DNA from: Leeuwenhoekiella parthenopeia
GTDB lineage: Bacteria; Bacteroidota; Bacteroidia; Flavobacteriales; Flavobacteriaceae
Direction: 5' to 3'
DNA: 51,637 nt
Assembly: GCF_020782115.1 (NCBI RefSeq)
Contig: NZ_JAJGMW010000029.1
Span: 1-51,637 of the forward strand
In this document: positions 8,217-16,952 of the stretch, piece by piece
Position numbering within the stretch: the first letter of the stretch is position 1
How the letters are laid out: every line of letters starts with the position of its first letter
Position numbers and translations under genes: made by a program
Notes under the pieces: model-generated
The model's input: the letters and a program-made list of their open reading frames with translations, nothing else
The model's database searches: none
Told to the model about the DNA's origin: nothing

Positions 8217-10262
8217 ATGAGTGACCTATTAAACCGTTTTTACAAAAATCAAGGTTCTATTTACAAGGTGCTGCTGTGTATTGCAAGCACCATTCTCATT
8301 GTATACCTGTTTCCCAAAAGCGGAAAGTTTCAGTTTGATTTTCAACAGAATAAACCCTGGCAGTACGATAACCTTTATGCGCCGGTAGATTTTGCTATTT
8401 TAAAGAGCGACGAGCAGCTTGAAGTGGAGCGGGCAGAAGCCCGCGATAACATTATTCCGTATTTCAATTATGATCAGGATATAGCCAATGAAGCCAAAGC
8501 GGCTTATGAAAATCAGTTTGCTTCGGTCTTTACCGATTCGATTTTTAAAAATCGCCAAAAAGAACTCAAGACTTTCGGCCTTCAAATACTGGATGATATC
8601 TACAAATACGGTGTGATAAGTGATATTAGCGCGTTTGAAGATGGCCGTAAGATTTACCTGAGACGCGGTAATGAGGTTGAAGAAACCTCTATTGAAAACC
8701 TCAATACGACCGATGAGATTACCACATTAATAAACAGACGCCTGGTAAACGGACCTTATGTGCAGGCCGTGAACCGTTTTAAGGAACTGTTTTACGACAT
8801 TGTACAGCCTAATGTGTTTTACGACGAAAAACTCACCACAAAAGAACTGAATGCCGAATTAAGCAAAATAGCACCCACCAAGGGAGTGGTAAATAAAGGC
8901 AGTCGTATTGTAGCCAAAGGTGAGATCGTTGAGCAGAAAACCTATCAGATTCTAAAATCCCTTCAGGCGGAATACGAATCGCAAACCTGGACAGCCAGTA
9001 AATACAACTGGGTGGTGTTTGGTTATGTGCTTTTAGTTTCGGTGGCACTTACGATGTTGTTGTTATTCATTCGTAACTACCGGGAGCAGGTTTTTGAAAA
9101 CAATACCAAAGTAACCTTTATCTTTTTCAACATCATCCTTATGGTGTTGTTTACCACGCTCATCGTTAAGTATGATGCAAATTATGTGTACGTAGTGCCG
9201 CTTTGTATTTTGCCTCTGGTTATTAAAGCCTTTTTTGATGCGCGCCTGGGCTTGTTTACACACGTCATTGCCATATTACTTCTGGGGTTTATTGTACCCA
9301 ATACTTCCGAGTATATGTTTTTGCAGGTGATTGCGGGTATTGTAACCATTCTTACGGTTTCTGAGCTGTATAAGCGCGCCAATCTATTTATATCTGTTGG
9401 GCAAATCACGTTTATTTATATTCTGGGTTATTTTGCCTTTCACATCATTCATGAAGGCACGATAGACAATCTGGAGTGGGAAACCTTCAGTATGTTTATC
9501 ATTACCGGACTCGCAACCTTGTTTGTGCAGCCTTTGATCTATGCCTACGAAAAGATTTTTGGTCTGGTAAGTGATCTGTCATTGCTTGAGCTTACCGATA
9601 CGAATTCCAAATTGCTGAAAGAGTTGGCAAACAAAGCACCGGGAACCTTTCACCACAGTTTGAATGTAGCCAATCTGGCGGAAGCGGCGGCGAATGAAAT
9701 AGGAGCGAATTCTATGTTGGTGCGGGTAGGAGCTCTGTACCACGATATCGGTAAAATGGTCAACCCTACAGATTTTACCGAAAACCAGTCAACCGGGATC
9801 AATACACACGAAGACTTATCGCCCGATGAAAGCGCCCGTATCATCATTGATCACGTTTTAAATGGAATCGAAATTGCCCGTAAAAACAACCTGCCTGATC
9901 GCGTCATAGACTTTATACGAACGCATCACGGGACGAGTACGGTTTATTACTTCTACAAAAAAGCTCAGGAGCAGGACGGGGAAGTGAATGTAGAAGACTT
10001 TAGGTATCCGGGGCCATTGCCGTTTAGTAAAGAGACTGCGATACTGATGATGTCTGATAGCGTGGAGGCGGCCAGTAAGAGTCTTAAAAACCCAACTTCG
10101 GTGCTCATTGACTCGTTTGTAGAGAAAATTATCAATAAGCAGATGGACGAAAATCAGTTTTTAAATGCAAACATTACGTTTAAAGAAATACAGACGATCA
10201 AGAAGGTTTTAAAACTAAAGCTCAATAATATTTACCATTTGCGGATTGAATACCCGGAATAG
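8217..10262 (+). CDS. HD family phosphohydrolase, 7TM-HDED (PgpH-like, probable c-di-AMP phosphodiesterase)
   Basis: A 681-residue membrane protein. One N-terminal helix (about residues 17-33) anchors a large extracytoplasmic 7TMR-HDED domain (to about residue 260), followed by some seven helices and a cytoplasmic HD domain. The metal-binding signature is clear: HHSLNVANLAE, then ALYHDIGKM and later IRTHHGTS. PgpH of Listeria, with this architecture, hydrolyses c-di-AMP to pApA, so the same reaction is inferred here. c-di-AMP normally controls K+ uptake, which is of interest because a foreign K+ uptake module lies about 2 kb downstream. The gene is preceded by a 250-bp intergenic region without other genes. 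Confidence 0.93.
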   Translation: MSDLLNRFYKNQGSIYKVLLCIASTILIVYLFPKSGKFQFDFQQNKPWQYDNLYAPVDFAILKSDEQLEVERAEARDNIIPYFNYDQDIANEAKAAYENQFASVFTDSIFKNRQKELKTFGLQILDDIYKYGVISDISAFEDGRKIYLRRGNEVEETSIENLNTTDEITTLINRRLVNGPYVQAVNRFKELFYDIVQPNVFYDEKLTTKELNAELSKIAPTKGVVNKGSRIVAKGEIVEQKTYQILKSLQAEYESQTWTASKYNWVVFGYVLLVSVALTMLLLFIRNYREQVFENNTKVTFIFFNIILMVLFTTLIVKYDANYVYVVPLCILPLVIKAFFDARLGLFTHVIAILLLGFIVPNTSEYMFLQVIAGIVTILTVSELYKRANLFISVGQITFIYILGYFAFHIIHEGTIDNLEWETFSMFIITGLATLFVQPLIYAYEKIFGLVSDLSLLELTDTNSKLLKELANKAPGTFHHSLNVANLAEAAANEIGANSMLVRVGALYHDIGKMVNPTDFTENQSTGINTHEDLSPDESARIIIDHVLNGIEIARKNNLPDRVIDFIRTHHGTSTVYYFYKKAQEQDGEVNVEDFRYPGPLPFSKETAILMMSDSVEAASKSLKNPTSVLIDSFVEKIINKQMDENQFLNANITFKEIQTIKKVLKLKLNNIYHLRIEYPE

Positions 10263-10336
10263 TTTTTTGGCGGAATTCTTAGAATCAATCAGTTAGAGTA
10301 AAAATTAAAATTTCTTATCAAAATAGCCTGAAAAGC

Positions 10337-10368
10337 TTTGGTTGATCAAAAGTTTAAATATATATTTG
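10337..10368 (+). promoter_or_regulatory. Bacteroidetes-type promoter of tRNA-Ser
   Basis: TTTG at 10337-10340 and TATATTTG at 10361-10368 are separated by 20 bases. This matches the -33/-7 consensus of the Bacteroidetes primary sigma factor (TTTG, 19-20 bases, TANNTTTG). The predicted start is about 28 bases upstream of the tRNA-Ser gene. It may also drive the following tRNA-Pro. Confidence 0.75.
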
Positions 10369-10402
10369 CACCCGCGTTTTGAGACAGAGACGCTAGTTCT
10401 TA

Positions 10403-10486
10403 GGAGAGGTGCCGGAGTGGTAACGGAGCAGATTGCTAATCTGTCGACGGGTAACCGTCGCCAGGGTTCGAGTCCCTGTCTCTCCG
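10403..10486 (+). tRNA. tRNA-Ser (GCU)
   Basis: A complete class II tRNA. The acceptor GGAGAGG pairs with TCTCTCC. The anticodon loop TTGCTAA with anticodon GCT is closed by a CAGA/TCTG stem. A long variable arm (GACGGGTAACCGTC) and a T arm GGTTCGAGTCC follow. CCA is not encoded. The GCU anticodon reads AGC and AGU serine codons. Confidence 0.96.
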
Positions 10487-10573
10487 CAACAAATTGAAAA
10501 GATAACCGAAATTCAATTGAAGTGTAGTTTCTTGACAAGCTCGAGATAAATTACAATACAGATTGAAATCAAT

Positions 10574-10648
10574 CGGGGTGTAGCGTAGCCCGGTTATCGC
10601 GCCTGCTTTGGGAGCAGGAGGTCGCAGGTTCGAATCCTGCCACCCCGA
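10574..10648 (+). tRNA. tRNA-Pro (UGG)
   Basis: The acceptor CGGGGTG pairs with CACCCCG. The anticodon stem CCTGC/GCAGG encloses TTTGGGA with anticodon TGG, and the T arm is GCAGGTTCGAATCCTGC. CCA is not encoded. An integrase gene begins 240 bases downstream in the same direction, so the 3' end of this tRNA is the likely attachment site of the element that follows. I did not see a second copy of the tRNA 3' end in the window. Confidence 0.96.
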
Positions 10649-10676
10649 CTTTTTAACATATTAAATTATGTTATTC

Positions 10677-10719
10677 AAAAGGGTAATTATATGTAAATCA
10701 TATAGTTACCCTTTTTTTT
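10677..10719 (+). terminator. Rho-independent terminator after tRNA-Pro
   Basis: AAAAGGGTAA-TATATG (10677-10693) pairs with CATATAGTTACCCTTTT (from 10699) with one unpaired base and a short loop, and runs into eight T residues. It would end the tRNA transcript. If integration took place in the tRNA 3' end, this terminator belongs to the element. Confidence 0.8.
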
Positions 10720-10752
10720 GTATCAAATTGAATCATTTAGCATCATTTTAAA

Positions 10753-10802
10753 CGTGAGTTAATCGTGAGTTTAGTGTGCTAATCGTGAGTTGATCGTGAG
10801 CT
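10753..10802 (+). repeat. Four CGTGAGYT repeats, likely integrase arm-type sites
   Basis: CGTGAGTT, CGTGAGTT, CGTGAGTT and CGTGAGCT begin at 10753, 10764, 10784 and 10795, giving spacings of 11, 20 and 11 bases, all in the same orientation. They lie between tRNA-Pro and the integrase start, where the arm-type sites of lambda-like and CTnDOT-like integrases lie. Binding by the N-terminal domain of the adjacent integrase is inferred. Confidence 0.65.
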
Positions 10803-10890
10803 CATATTTTGTAAATTCATATAGAATTAACCTCGGGTTAATAGTTTGTCTTTCGTGTTCACTAATTGTTTAACTAAACAGTATGATGCG

Positions 10891-12090
10891 ATGCGTACAA
10901 ACAAAACATTCTCCATTTCGTTTTTCATAAGGAAAACAAAAAAGTCCCCATCTAAAGCTTTACTTTATGTACGGCTTACCGTGAATGGTAAGTCTAAAGA
11001 AATAAGTTTAAAGCGGGAATTAGTCACAGATAAATGGAATCAATCTCAGTCTAAAGTGCAAGGATCAGGTATAGAAGCTATTCAGATCAATCGAAAGATT
11101 GAACGAGTTCGCTCCAAACTTTACGACTGTTACGACGAGCTCCTTAATGAAGAAAGTTTCATTACAGCAGATACCATTAAAAATAGATTTCTTGGAAGTG
11201 ACGAAAAGCATAAGACGTTACTAACAATACTTGCTTACCATAGTACTAATATGAAAAGAGTACTAAAACCTGGGACACTTAAGAACTACAGTACTACTGA
11301 GCAGTATTTAAAGGAATTCTTAAAAATTGGTCTAAAAGTGCCAGACATTTATCTTAAGCACATCAATTACGAGTTTACCATAGGCTTCGAAACATTTTTG
11401 CGAAATAAAAGCTCCCTTAATAATAACGGAGTGATGAAACATATGGAGCGATTTAAAAAGATTATGGGTCTGGCCGTTAACTTAGATTGGATTGAGAAAA
11501 ACCCTACTTCACGTTTCAAATTAAGGTTTGATAAAGTTGACATGGTTTATTTAAATCAAAATGAACTAAAGAGACTCAAGGAATTTCAATTCAGCAATAA
11601 TACCTACAGTACTACCAGAGATGTATTTATTTTTGCTTGTTATACCGGATTAGCATATGCAGATGTGAAAGCCCTCAAAACGGATAATGTGCAAATTGGT
11701 GTCGACGGTAAAAAGTGGATATTTACCAAAAGGATTAAAACAGATACAGCTGTAAGAATCCCTCTTTTAAAGGAGGCAGAAAGAGTATTGAAGCAATATG
11801 AGATTGATCCTCGCACAATTAATTCTGACAAATTACTCCCTGTTTTTTCTAATCAGAAAACCAATAAATATCTAAAGGAATTAACACCAATTTGTAAAAT
11901 ACGCAAGAAACTAAGTTTTCACGCTGCGCGGCATACATTCGCAACGACAGTTACTCTGGCAAATGGTGTTCCTATAGAAACTGTATCAAAACTTTTAGGT
12001 CATCATAAAATATCCACCACACAAATTTATGCCCGAGTCATAGATGCTAAAATATCTAGTGATATCGACATATTAAGAACGAAGTTATAG
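10891..12090 (+). CDS. int: Tyrosine-type site-specific integrase
   Basis: A tyrosine recombinase of about 399 residues of the Bacteroidetes ICE type. I start it at the internal ATG (MRTNKTFS), the usual N-terminus of relatives, rather than at an ATG 45 bases upstream. An arm-binding domain and a SAM-like core-binding domain precede the catalytic domain. The catalytic residues visible are Lys in FTKRIKT, HAARHTFATT (His-x-x-Arg), LLGHHKISTTQIYARV (second His and the nucleophilic Tyr). The box I arginine is absent (TGLAYADV), as in IntDOT of CTnDOT, which also lacks it. It lies next to tRNA-Pro and direct repeats, and should integrate and excise the element. The gene is followed after 28 bases by the first 139-bp repeat, which contains a terminator-like hairpin. 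Confidence 0.95.
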   Translation: MRTNKTFSISFFIRKTKKSPSKALLYVRLTVNGKSKEISLKRELVTDKWNQSQSKVQGSGIEAIQINRKIERVRSKLYDCYDELLNEESFITADTIKNRFLGSDEKHKTLLTILAYHSTNMKRVLKPGTLKNYSTTEQYLKEFLKIGLKVPDIYLKHINYEFTIGFETFLRNKSSLNNNGVMKHMERFKKIMGLAVNLDWIEKNPTSRFKLRFDKVDMVYLNQNELKRLKEFQFSNNTYSTTRDVFIFACYTGLAYADVKALKTDNVQIGVDGKKWIFTKRIKTDTAVRIPLLKEAERVLKQYEIDPRTINSDKLLPVFSNQKTNKYLKELTPICKIRKKLSFHAARHTFATTVTLANGVPIETVSKLLGHHKISTTQIYARVIDAKISSDIDILRTKL

Positions 12091-12118
12091 GCTTTGTTGT
12101 TTTAGTGGGATCTAATCA

Positions 12119-12257
12119 ATCAATATTCCCGAAAGTTAAACTCGCAAAATTTTTACGGAAAAGGGACGGCATAAAGCCAGGTTGCTACGCCGCCCTTTTT
12201 TATTCCGTTTCCTTTCCACTTCAAAATTTTGTCTTCCGTTTGATTCAATGCTCAAAT
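12119..12257. repeat. 139-bp perfect direct repeat, copy 1
   Basis: This segment is identical over all 139 bases to 16953-17091. It starts 28 bases after the integrase stop. The two copies bound the potassium uptake module (12258-16952). Each copy contains a hairpin with terminator features, and a G+C-poor right half without any reading frame. Confidence 0.97.
12159..12201 (+). terminator. Terminator-like hairpin inside the direct repeat, copy 1
   Basis: AAAGGG-A-CGGC pairs with GCCGCCCTTT around an 18-base loop, followed by a run of T. The pairing extends to ACGGAA / TTCCGT outside, and because both flanks are A/T-rich it could act in both directions. It would end the integrase transcript. 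An identical hairpin lies at 16993-17035 in copy 2. Confidence 0.65.
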
Positions 12258-12354
12258 TAAAGATTAGGCGGTTAACGGATATTTAATTATGAAAAGGTTT
12301 CAATGAATTTGAAATTAATTAGCCTTACCAAATAATAATAAGTTATTTAGGTTC

Positions 12355-13038
12355 TTAAATTTCAAGCGGATCTTTTGAACTACCAAAGGCCTTTGAAATT
12401 GAGCTAATTTGATTTTTTCGGGATAAAACCACTACGATATCATTGACAAATATGCGTGTCTCTCCTTCCGGAATGATGATCTGATTATTGCGTTTAATCA
12501 GGTTGATAAGGGTGTCTGCCGGAAGAATGCGTTCTTTACTCAATTCCCTGATTTGTTTATTTGCGATTGCAGATTGATGCTCTACAATGATCTCTAGAAG
12601 CTCAAAACCATCACCCAGATCCAGGAATTCTTTAACATTAGGCCCCTGTACCGCACGGTACAAATACCTGCCATTTAGCCGGTGCGGACTTTCCACCGTA
12701 TCTATGCCCAACTGCTCAAAAACAGGAAGCAGATCATCATTATTGACAGAACTTACTAAACGGGATATCCCCAGATCTTTTGCGAGTAAAATGACCAGAG
12801 CATTTACAGCATCATCATGAGTGGTCACAATAATGGCATCAGCCTGTTCTGCTTTAGCCTCTTTGAGTATTTCAACGTGAGTTGCATCACCGTGTATAAC
12901 CACACAATCAAAATTTGTGGCTACCCAGTTTGCTACTTCCTTATCTTTTTCAATCACATAGACATCCTGCCGGTCTTGAATTGCAGCCTGAATGATGTGT
13001 TTTCCGGTTCTTCCTGAACCTACTATAATAATGTGCAT
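12355..13038 (-). CDS. trkA: TrkA/KtrA family K+ uptake regulatory subunit
   Basis: A 227-residue cytoplasmic protein with one RCK_N Rossmann domain ([14 protein letters not shown], then VIHGDAT and [19 protein letters not shown]) and one RCK_C (TrkA-C) domain from about residue 140. It is half the length of E. coli TrkA (two tandem units) and matches KtrA-type gating subunits, which form rings under the membrane channel and respond to nucleotides. It is the last gene of a minus-strand set with trkH 18 bases upstream. A binding role for c-di-AMP at RCK_C is known for some relatives but not visible here. Confidence 0.92.
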   Translation of the reverse strand: MHIIIVGSGRTGKHIIQAAIQDRQDVYVIEKDKEVANWVATNFDCVVIHGDATHVEILKEAKAEQADAIIVTTHDDAVNALVILLAKDLGISRLVSSVNNDDLLPVFEQLGIDTVESPHRLNGRYLYRAVQGPNVKEFLDLGDGFELLEIIVEHQSAIANKQIRELSKERILPADTLINLIKRNNQIIIPEGETRIFVNDIVVVLSRKNQISSISKAFGSSKDPLEI

Positions 13039-13056
13039 AATCGTAGTTATTTAAAA

Positions 13057-14619
13057 TTAAAGTTTACGTGATTTCGTTCCATAAAAAAGAATGCGCACCA
13101 GCACCAGCACGGGTATGATCTCAATTCTGCCAGACCACATCTGAAGGATGTATACCGTTTCTAAAACAGGTGACATAGCAGGGTCTGTTATACCTGTGGA
13201 AAGCCCAACGGTTCCCTGGGCAGATGCTGCTTCAAAAAGTGCGTCAGCCAGTGTAAAATCGGTACTCATATAATAAACGGTGAGCATTGCTGAACCCAAA
13301 AGAAACAGGAGATAGATCAAGGTAAAAATGCCCGCACGTGCCAGTTCCTGATTCATCTGAGCCGGCATCAGATTGCGATTGTTAAACCGGACGCTTTTGA
13401 TTGTATTTGTGGAAAGAAAAATTTTATTGATATGCCAGCGCAATCCTTTTTGCAGGAGCAGGGCTCTGATGATTTTGATACCCCCAACAGTACCTCCCGC
13501 CGAACCGCCCACAATCATAGCACCAGCAATTATAAAGAGTATGGAAAGATCACCCCAGCCACCAATATTAGAGGTTTGCCAGCCTGTGGTGGATAGGGCA
13601 CTAATAAATTGAAAAACACCTTCTCTAATGGGATCTGTAATCTCACCTTCAAGCATAAGCAATACCGAGAGCAGGATTCCACCTGCAACCGAAGCGATAA
13701 GTATCGCCCGTGTCTGAATATCGTTCCATACTTCACTAAACTTTTTTAGAATGATGAAGCGGTATAAAAAGGGTATAGAGAGACCGCCCAGCAACATCGG
13801 GAGTAAAAAGAGAGCTTCCATTCGTTTTGACTGATACCCCGCGATGCTGTCATCAAGAGTACTGAATCCGCCGGTTGACTGCCCTGCCATTGCGTGATTT
13901 ATCGCATCAAAGAGGGTTTCACCTACAGGATATTCAGGCAAAATCAATAGCGTGCCGGCTGTGAGGTAGAGAAACATAATCAGCGTAACAATGAAGTATA
14001 CTTTCCAGATGGAGCGAGCGGTTTGTATGACGTTGGTTTTTAATTTAGTACCGCTGGCTTCAGAACCGTAAAGTAAGATGGCTGACTGACCCGGAATATG
14101 TTTAAAAACCGCCAGAGCCATAACGATAAATCCGGCGCCGCCCACCCATTGCGAAAAACTACGGTAGAACAACAGTGATTTTCCTATGGAGGGTTCGTGA
14201 TAAGCCATGGTTAGCCCGGTCGTAGTGAAGGCGCTGGTGCTTTCAAAAATACAGTGCAGTATATTTCTGAAATTGAGCAGGCTGGACTCTACATAAGATA
14301 CCCCGGCAGGAATAAATTCCTGCATAGTGGCAATTGGGCTTATCTGCGCGATAACAAAATAGGGTATAGCTCCTACAATTATTATACTGAGCCAGCCCAG
14401 TGCGGCAATTATTAATGATTGCTGATATTGAGGCTCCTGCGCTGTGTTTAGCAATTTATGCGCGAAGTACCCCAGTGAGGAAGTGAATATACCAGACACG
14501 GCAAAACCCAGTAGCGCATACCATTCTTCATAAATAAGTGCCACTATACACGGCACGAGCATCACGCCACCCAAAATGATTAAAAGGCTTGCTATTTGCT
14601 TAGCTATTGTTTTGTACAT
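13057..14619 (-). CDS. trkH: TrkH/KtrB family K+ transporter, membrane subunit
   Basis: A 520-residue polytopic membrane protein of the TrkH/KtrB superfamily. Four P-loop selectivity-filter segments can be seen: TSAFTTTGLT, AGQSTGGFST, ALSTTGWQTS and AQGTVGLSTG, each with the conserved glycine. The protein conducts K+ (sometimes with Na+ coupling) across the inner membrane and is gated by the RCK subunit encoded just downstream. The start overlaps the end of the 107-residue gene upstream by 20 bases, implying coupled translation. Confidence 0.94.
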   Translation of the reverse strand: MYKTIAKQIASLLIILGGVMLVPCIVALIYEEWYALLGFAVSGIFTSSLGYFAHKLLNTAQEPQYQQSLIIAALGWLSIIIVGAIPYFVIAQISPIATMQEFIPAGVSYVESSLLNFRNILHCIFESTSAFTTTGLTMAYHEPSIGKSLLFYRSFSQWVGGAGFIVMALAVFKHIPGQSAILLYGSEASGTKLKTNVIQTARSIWKVYFIVTLIMFLYLTAGTLLILPEYPVGETLFDAINHAMAGQSTGGFSTLDDSIAGYQSKRMEALFLLPMLLGGLSIPFLYRFIILKKFSEVWNDIQTRAILIASVAGGILLSVLLMLEGEITDPIREGVFQFISALSTTGWQTSNIGGWGDLSILFIIAGAMIVGGSAGGTVGGIKIIRALLLQKGLRWHINKIFLSTNTIKSVRFNNRNLMPAQMNQELARAGIFTLIYLLFLLGSAMLTVYYMSTDFTLADALFEAASAQGTVGLSTGITDPAMSPVLETVYILQMWSGRIEIIPVLVLVRILFYGTKSRKL

Positions 14620-14923
14620 AAGTTCCTGTATTTAAGTCGTATGGTTTTAGCAGAAGTTGAATGTGCTTTAAAGGATCAGCTAATTTTTGAAGCTGATTTA
14701 GCTCCTTAAGCATATGGTTTACCTGTGTGGCCAATTGTTGAAAGTTGCTTTGCGCTTCGGTTTCAGTTGCGCTTGCCAGGATCGCTGCAACCGATTCTTC
14801 TAAGTGGGAATGGAGTTCAGCCAGATCTGTGAAAGCAGCATTCTTTAGAGAATGACCTGCAACCTGAATCGCTTTCAGGTGAAACAATACTGCGACTATA
14901 ATATGGGCGTTTTCTTTATCCAT
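14600..14923 (-). CDS. Small alpha-helical protein of the K+ operon, unknown function
   Basis: A 107-residue predicted soluble, largely helical protein with no signal peptide. It has heptad-like stretches (for example HSHLEESVAAILASA and QLATQVNHMLKELNQLQKLADPL), so a coiled coil or helical bundle is likely. I do not recognise a family. It lies between the kdpE-like regulator gene and trkH and overlaps the trkH start by 20 bases, so it should be made together with the transporter. It could be an accessory or stabilising subunit; this is inference from position only. Confidence 0.75.
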   Translation of the reverse strand: MDKENAHIIVAVLFHLKAIQVAGHSLKNAAFTDLAELHSHLEESVAAILASATETEAQSNFQQLATQVNHMLKELNQLQKLADPLKHIQLLLKPYDLNTGTYVQNNS

Positions 14924-15103
14924 AATTGATGAATCGATCTGATAAAGAAATCTTCGGCTTAAGAAAAGTCGATGTGAAAGGGAACTATAGGTACATCAAC
15001 CGAAACTTCGTATTGCCAGATTTCTTAGACAGTACAAAGTTGAGCTGAAAGTCATATGTATAAAATCAAAGGAATCCCTCAGCGCATAAAGATTTTATAA
15101 AGA

Positions 15104-15781
15104 CTACTGGAACCGGTAACCCACTCCGCTTTCCGTTATTAGGTGCTGCGGATTATTAGGGTTTTCTTCAATTTTTTTACGTAAAGTACCTACAAATACC
15201 CTCAGGTAGTGTGTTTCATTTTGATAACCATAGCCCCACACTTCCTTTAAAATGTATTGATGGGTAAGTACTTTGCTTTCATTTTTGGCGAAAAGGGCTA
15301 GTAAGTTGTATTCCGTAGCGGTAAGCTTGACAATCTCATCCTTGCGCTTGACCACCCGTGCTACCAAGTCTATCTCGAGATCTTTAGCATAAACCACAGA
15401 AGCATTTTCTACAAGCTGGCTTCTGCGTATTGCAGCCCGAATACGGGCAAGTAACTCTCCCGTTCTAAAAGGTTTGGTAAGGTAGTCTGTGGCACCGTTA
15501 TCAAGTGCAGAAACAATATCTTTTTCACTATCAATGACGGAGAGTATAAGTATAGGTTTAGCATACCACTGTCTCAATTCTGCCAGAACCTCGTGGCCTG
15601 TAAGATCTGGTAAGCCTATATCGAGCAGAATAAGATCAGGCAAATGACTTGCTGCGAGGAGTATTCCTTCCTTGCCGGTAGAAGCCTGTAACACTTTATA
15701 ATCATTGCTTTCCAGATTGATCTGTAATAACTTTCGAATTTGCGGCTCGTCATCAATGACCAGAATCGATACTTTGTTCAT
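15104..15781 (-). CDS. KdpE-like OmpR-family response regulator
   Basis: A 225-residue response regulator with an N-terminal receiver domain and a C-terminal OmpR/PhoB winged helix. The acidic pocket is VIDDEPQIRK, the phospho-acceptor Asp lies in LILLDIGLPDL (near residue 55), and the conserved Lys in YLTKPF. The winged-helix recognition region includes THYLRVFVGTLRKKIEENP, which is the KdpE subfamily signature. It overlaps the end of the kinase gene by four bases. No kdpFABC genes are present; the likely targets are the trkH/trkA genes downstream. The 180-bp gap between this gene and the next holds a 9-bp inverted repeat (14945-14953 and 15018-15026). Confidence 0.93.
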   Translation of the reverse strand: MNKVSILVIDDEPQIRKLLQINLESNDYKVLQASTGKEGILLAASHLPDLILLDIGLPDLTGHEVLAELRQWYAKPILILSVIDSEKDIVSALDNGATDYLTKPFRTGELLARIRAAIRRSQLVENASVVYAKDLEIDLVARVVKRKDEIVKLTATEYNLLALFAKNESKVLTHQYILKEVWGYGYQNETHYLRVFVGTLRKKIEENPNNPQHLITESGVGYRFQ

Positions 15782-16845
15782 GCTCCTAATTCGTTAAATG
15801 AGATCGTCTTGACTGGTAGCTGAATAGTAAAAAGCGCTCCTCCTGTTTTTTTATTGACTAATTTTATGGAGCCCGCCAGGGCTTCGGTAAATCCTTTAGC
15901 AATAGATAAGCCCAAACCGGTACCCCCCGTAGATCTACTGCTTAATTTATAGAATTTATCAAATACCTGAGGGATACGTTCTGCGGGAAAGCCAGGACCA
16001 TTATCTGAAACTTCAATTTCCAGGAGATTTGAATTTATTCGGGTATCGATTAAAATGGTCGTCTGCCTGGGAGTGTGTTGCAGGGCATTGTAAACTAGAT
16101 TTTGAAGAATGGTTTCCAGAAAGCCGCCGTCTGTCCATACCAGATCCATTTTTTCAGGACTAAAAGCAATGTGGTGATTAGAATTCAGTTCCTGATTTTG
16201 ATTGATCACCTTAAAAATAAGCTCGTTGATATCAAACCAGTCAAAGGAAGGTTTTAAAATTCCAGCTTCAAGTCTGCTCATGTTAAGTAAATTTTCAACC
16301 TGTCTGTTGAGGCGTAGACTGGCTGTGGCAATTTCACCGAATAACTCGGTTTGGTGTATTTTATGAAGTTTATCTCCCTGATCCTGTAGTGTATCTATTG
16401 AACCAATAATCGTAGCTATGGGCGTACGCAGTTCGTGAGAAAGCGAGTTTAAAAGTATGTTGTACAGATTAATTGTTTTATTCTTTTCTTCTTCATCCCG
16501 TTTTTTACGATTGTAATCTCTGATTTTGTAAGTTAAAACCGTATTTACTAGGGCCAGTATTAGGTACATAAAAAACATAAGTACATCTTCCGGACTTACT
16601 ATTTTGAAAGTATAGAGTGGCGTGATGAAAAAAAAGTTGAGAATAATGGCACTGATCAAAGCAGTGATCAAAACCGGCCAAATATCAAATAACATGGCAC
16701 TGATTGATACTACCAAAAGGTAGATGAGCGCGGCTCCCTGATATCCAATATATTCGATGGAAAGTTTTGAGGCTAGTGTGGCCGTGGTAATGAGCAGTGC
16801 ACTCAACACATATTGATTCGATATCGTAAAGCTTTTAAAGCTCAT
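15778..16845 (-). CDS. KdpD-like sensor histidine kinase (DUF4118, without N-terminal KdpD domain)
   Basis: A 355-residue kinase with four closely spaced N-terminal helices (DUF4118, about residues 10-110), a short linker, a HisKA domain with the phosphorylated His in NSLSHELRTP (near residue 137), and a HATPase domain with N box (LQNLVYNALQHTP), G1 (VSDNGPGF) and G2 (GGTGLGLSIAKG) motifs. E. coli KdpD is about 900 residues long with cytoplasmic KdpD and USP domains in front; these are absent, as in many short KdpD-like kinases. It should sense K+ or turgor and phosphorylate the adjacent KdpE-like regulator. It is the first gene of the operon, 107 bases from the second 139-bp repeat. Confidence 0.92.
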   Translation of the reverse strand: MSFKSFTISNQYVLSALLITTATLASKLSIEYIGYQGAALIYLLVVSISAMLFDIWPVLITALISAIILNFFFITPLYTFKIVSPEDVLMFFMYLILALVNTVLTYKIRDYNRKKRDEEEKNKTINLYNILLNSLSHELRTPIATIIGSIDTLQDQGDKLHKIHQTELFGEIATASLRLNRQVENLLNMSRLEAGILKPSFDWFDINELIFKVINQNQELNSNHHIAFSPEKMDLVWTDGGFLETILQNLVYNALQHTPRQTTILIDTRINSNLLEIEVSDNGPGFPAERIPQVFDKFYKLSSRSTGGTGLGLSIAKGFTEALAGSIKLVNKKTGGALFTIQLPVKTISFNELGA

Positions 16846-16952
16846 CTTAATAATTTTTCGGAAGTTATAACCAAAATTGTAAAGATTTTATAAAAAGCTA
16901 AGACTTAAATAAATTTCTAATACTAAATATAATCTGAGTGATATTTAATAAT

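Noticed and set aside
12355-16845. A complete Kdp system
   Set aside because: Only KdpD- and KdpE-like proteins are present; no KdpA, KdpB or KdpC genes are found.
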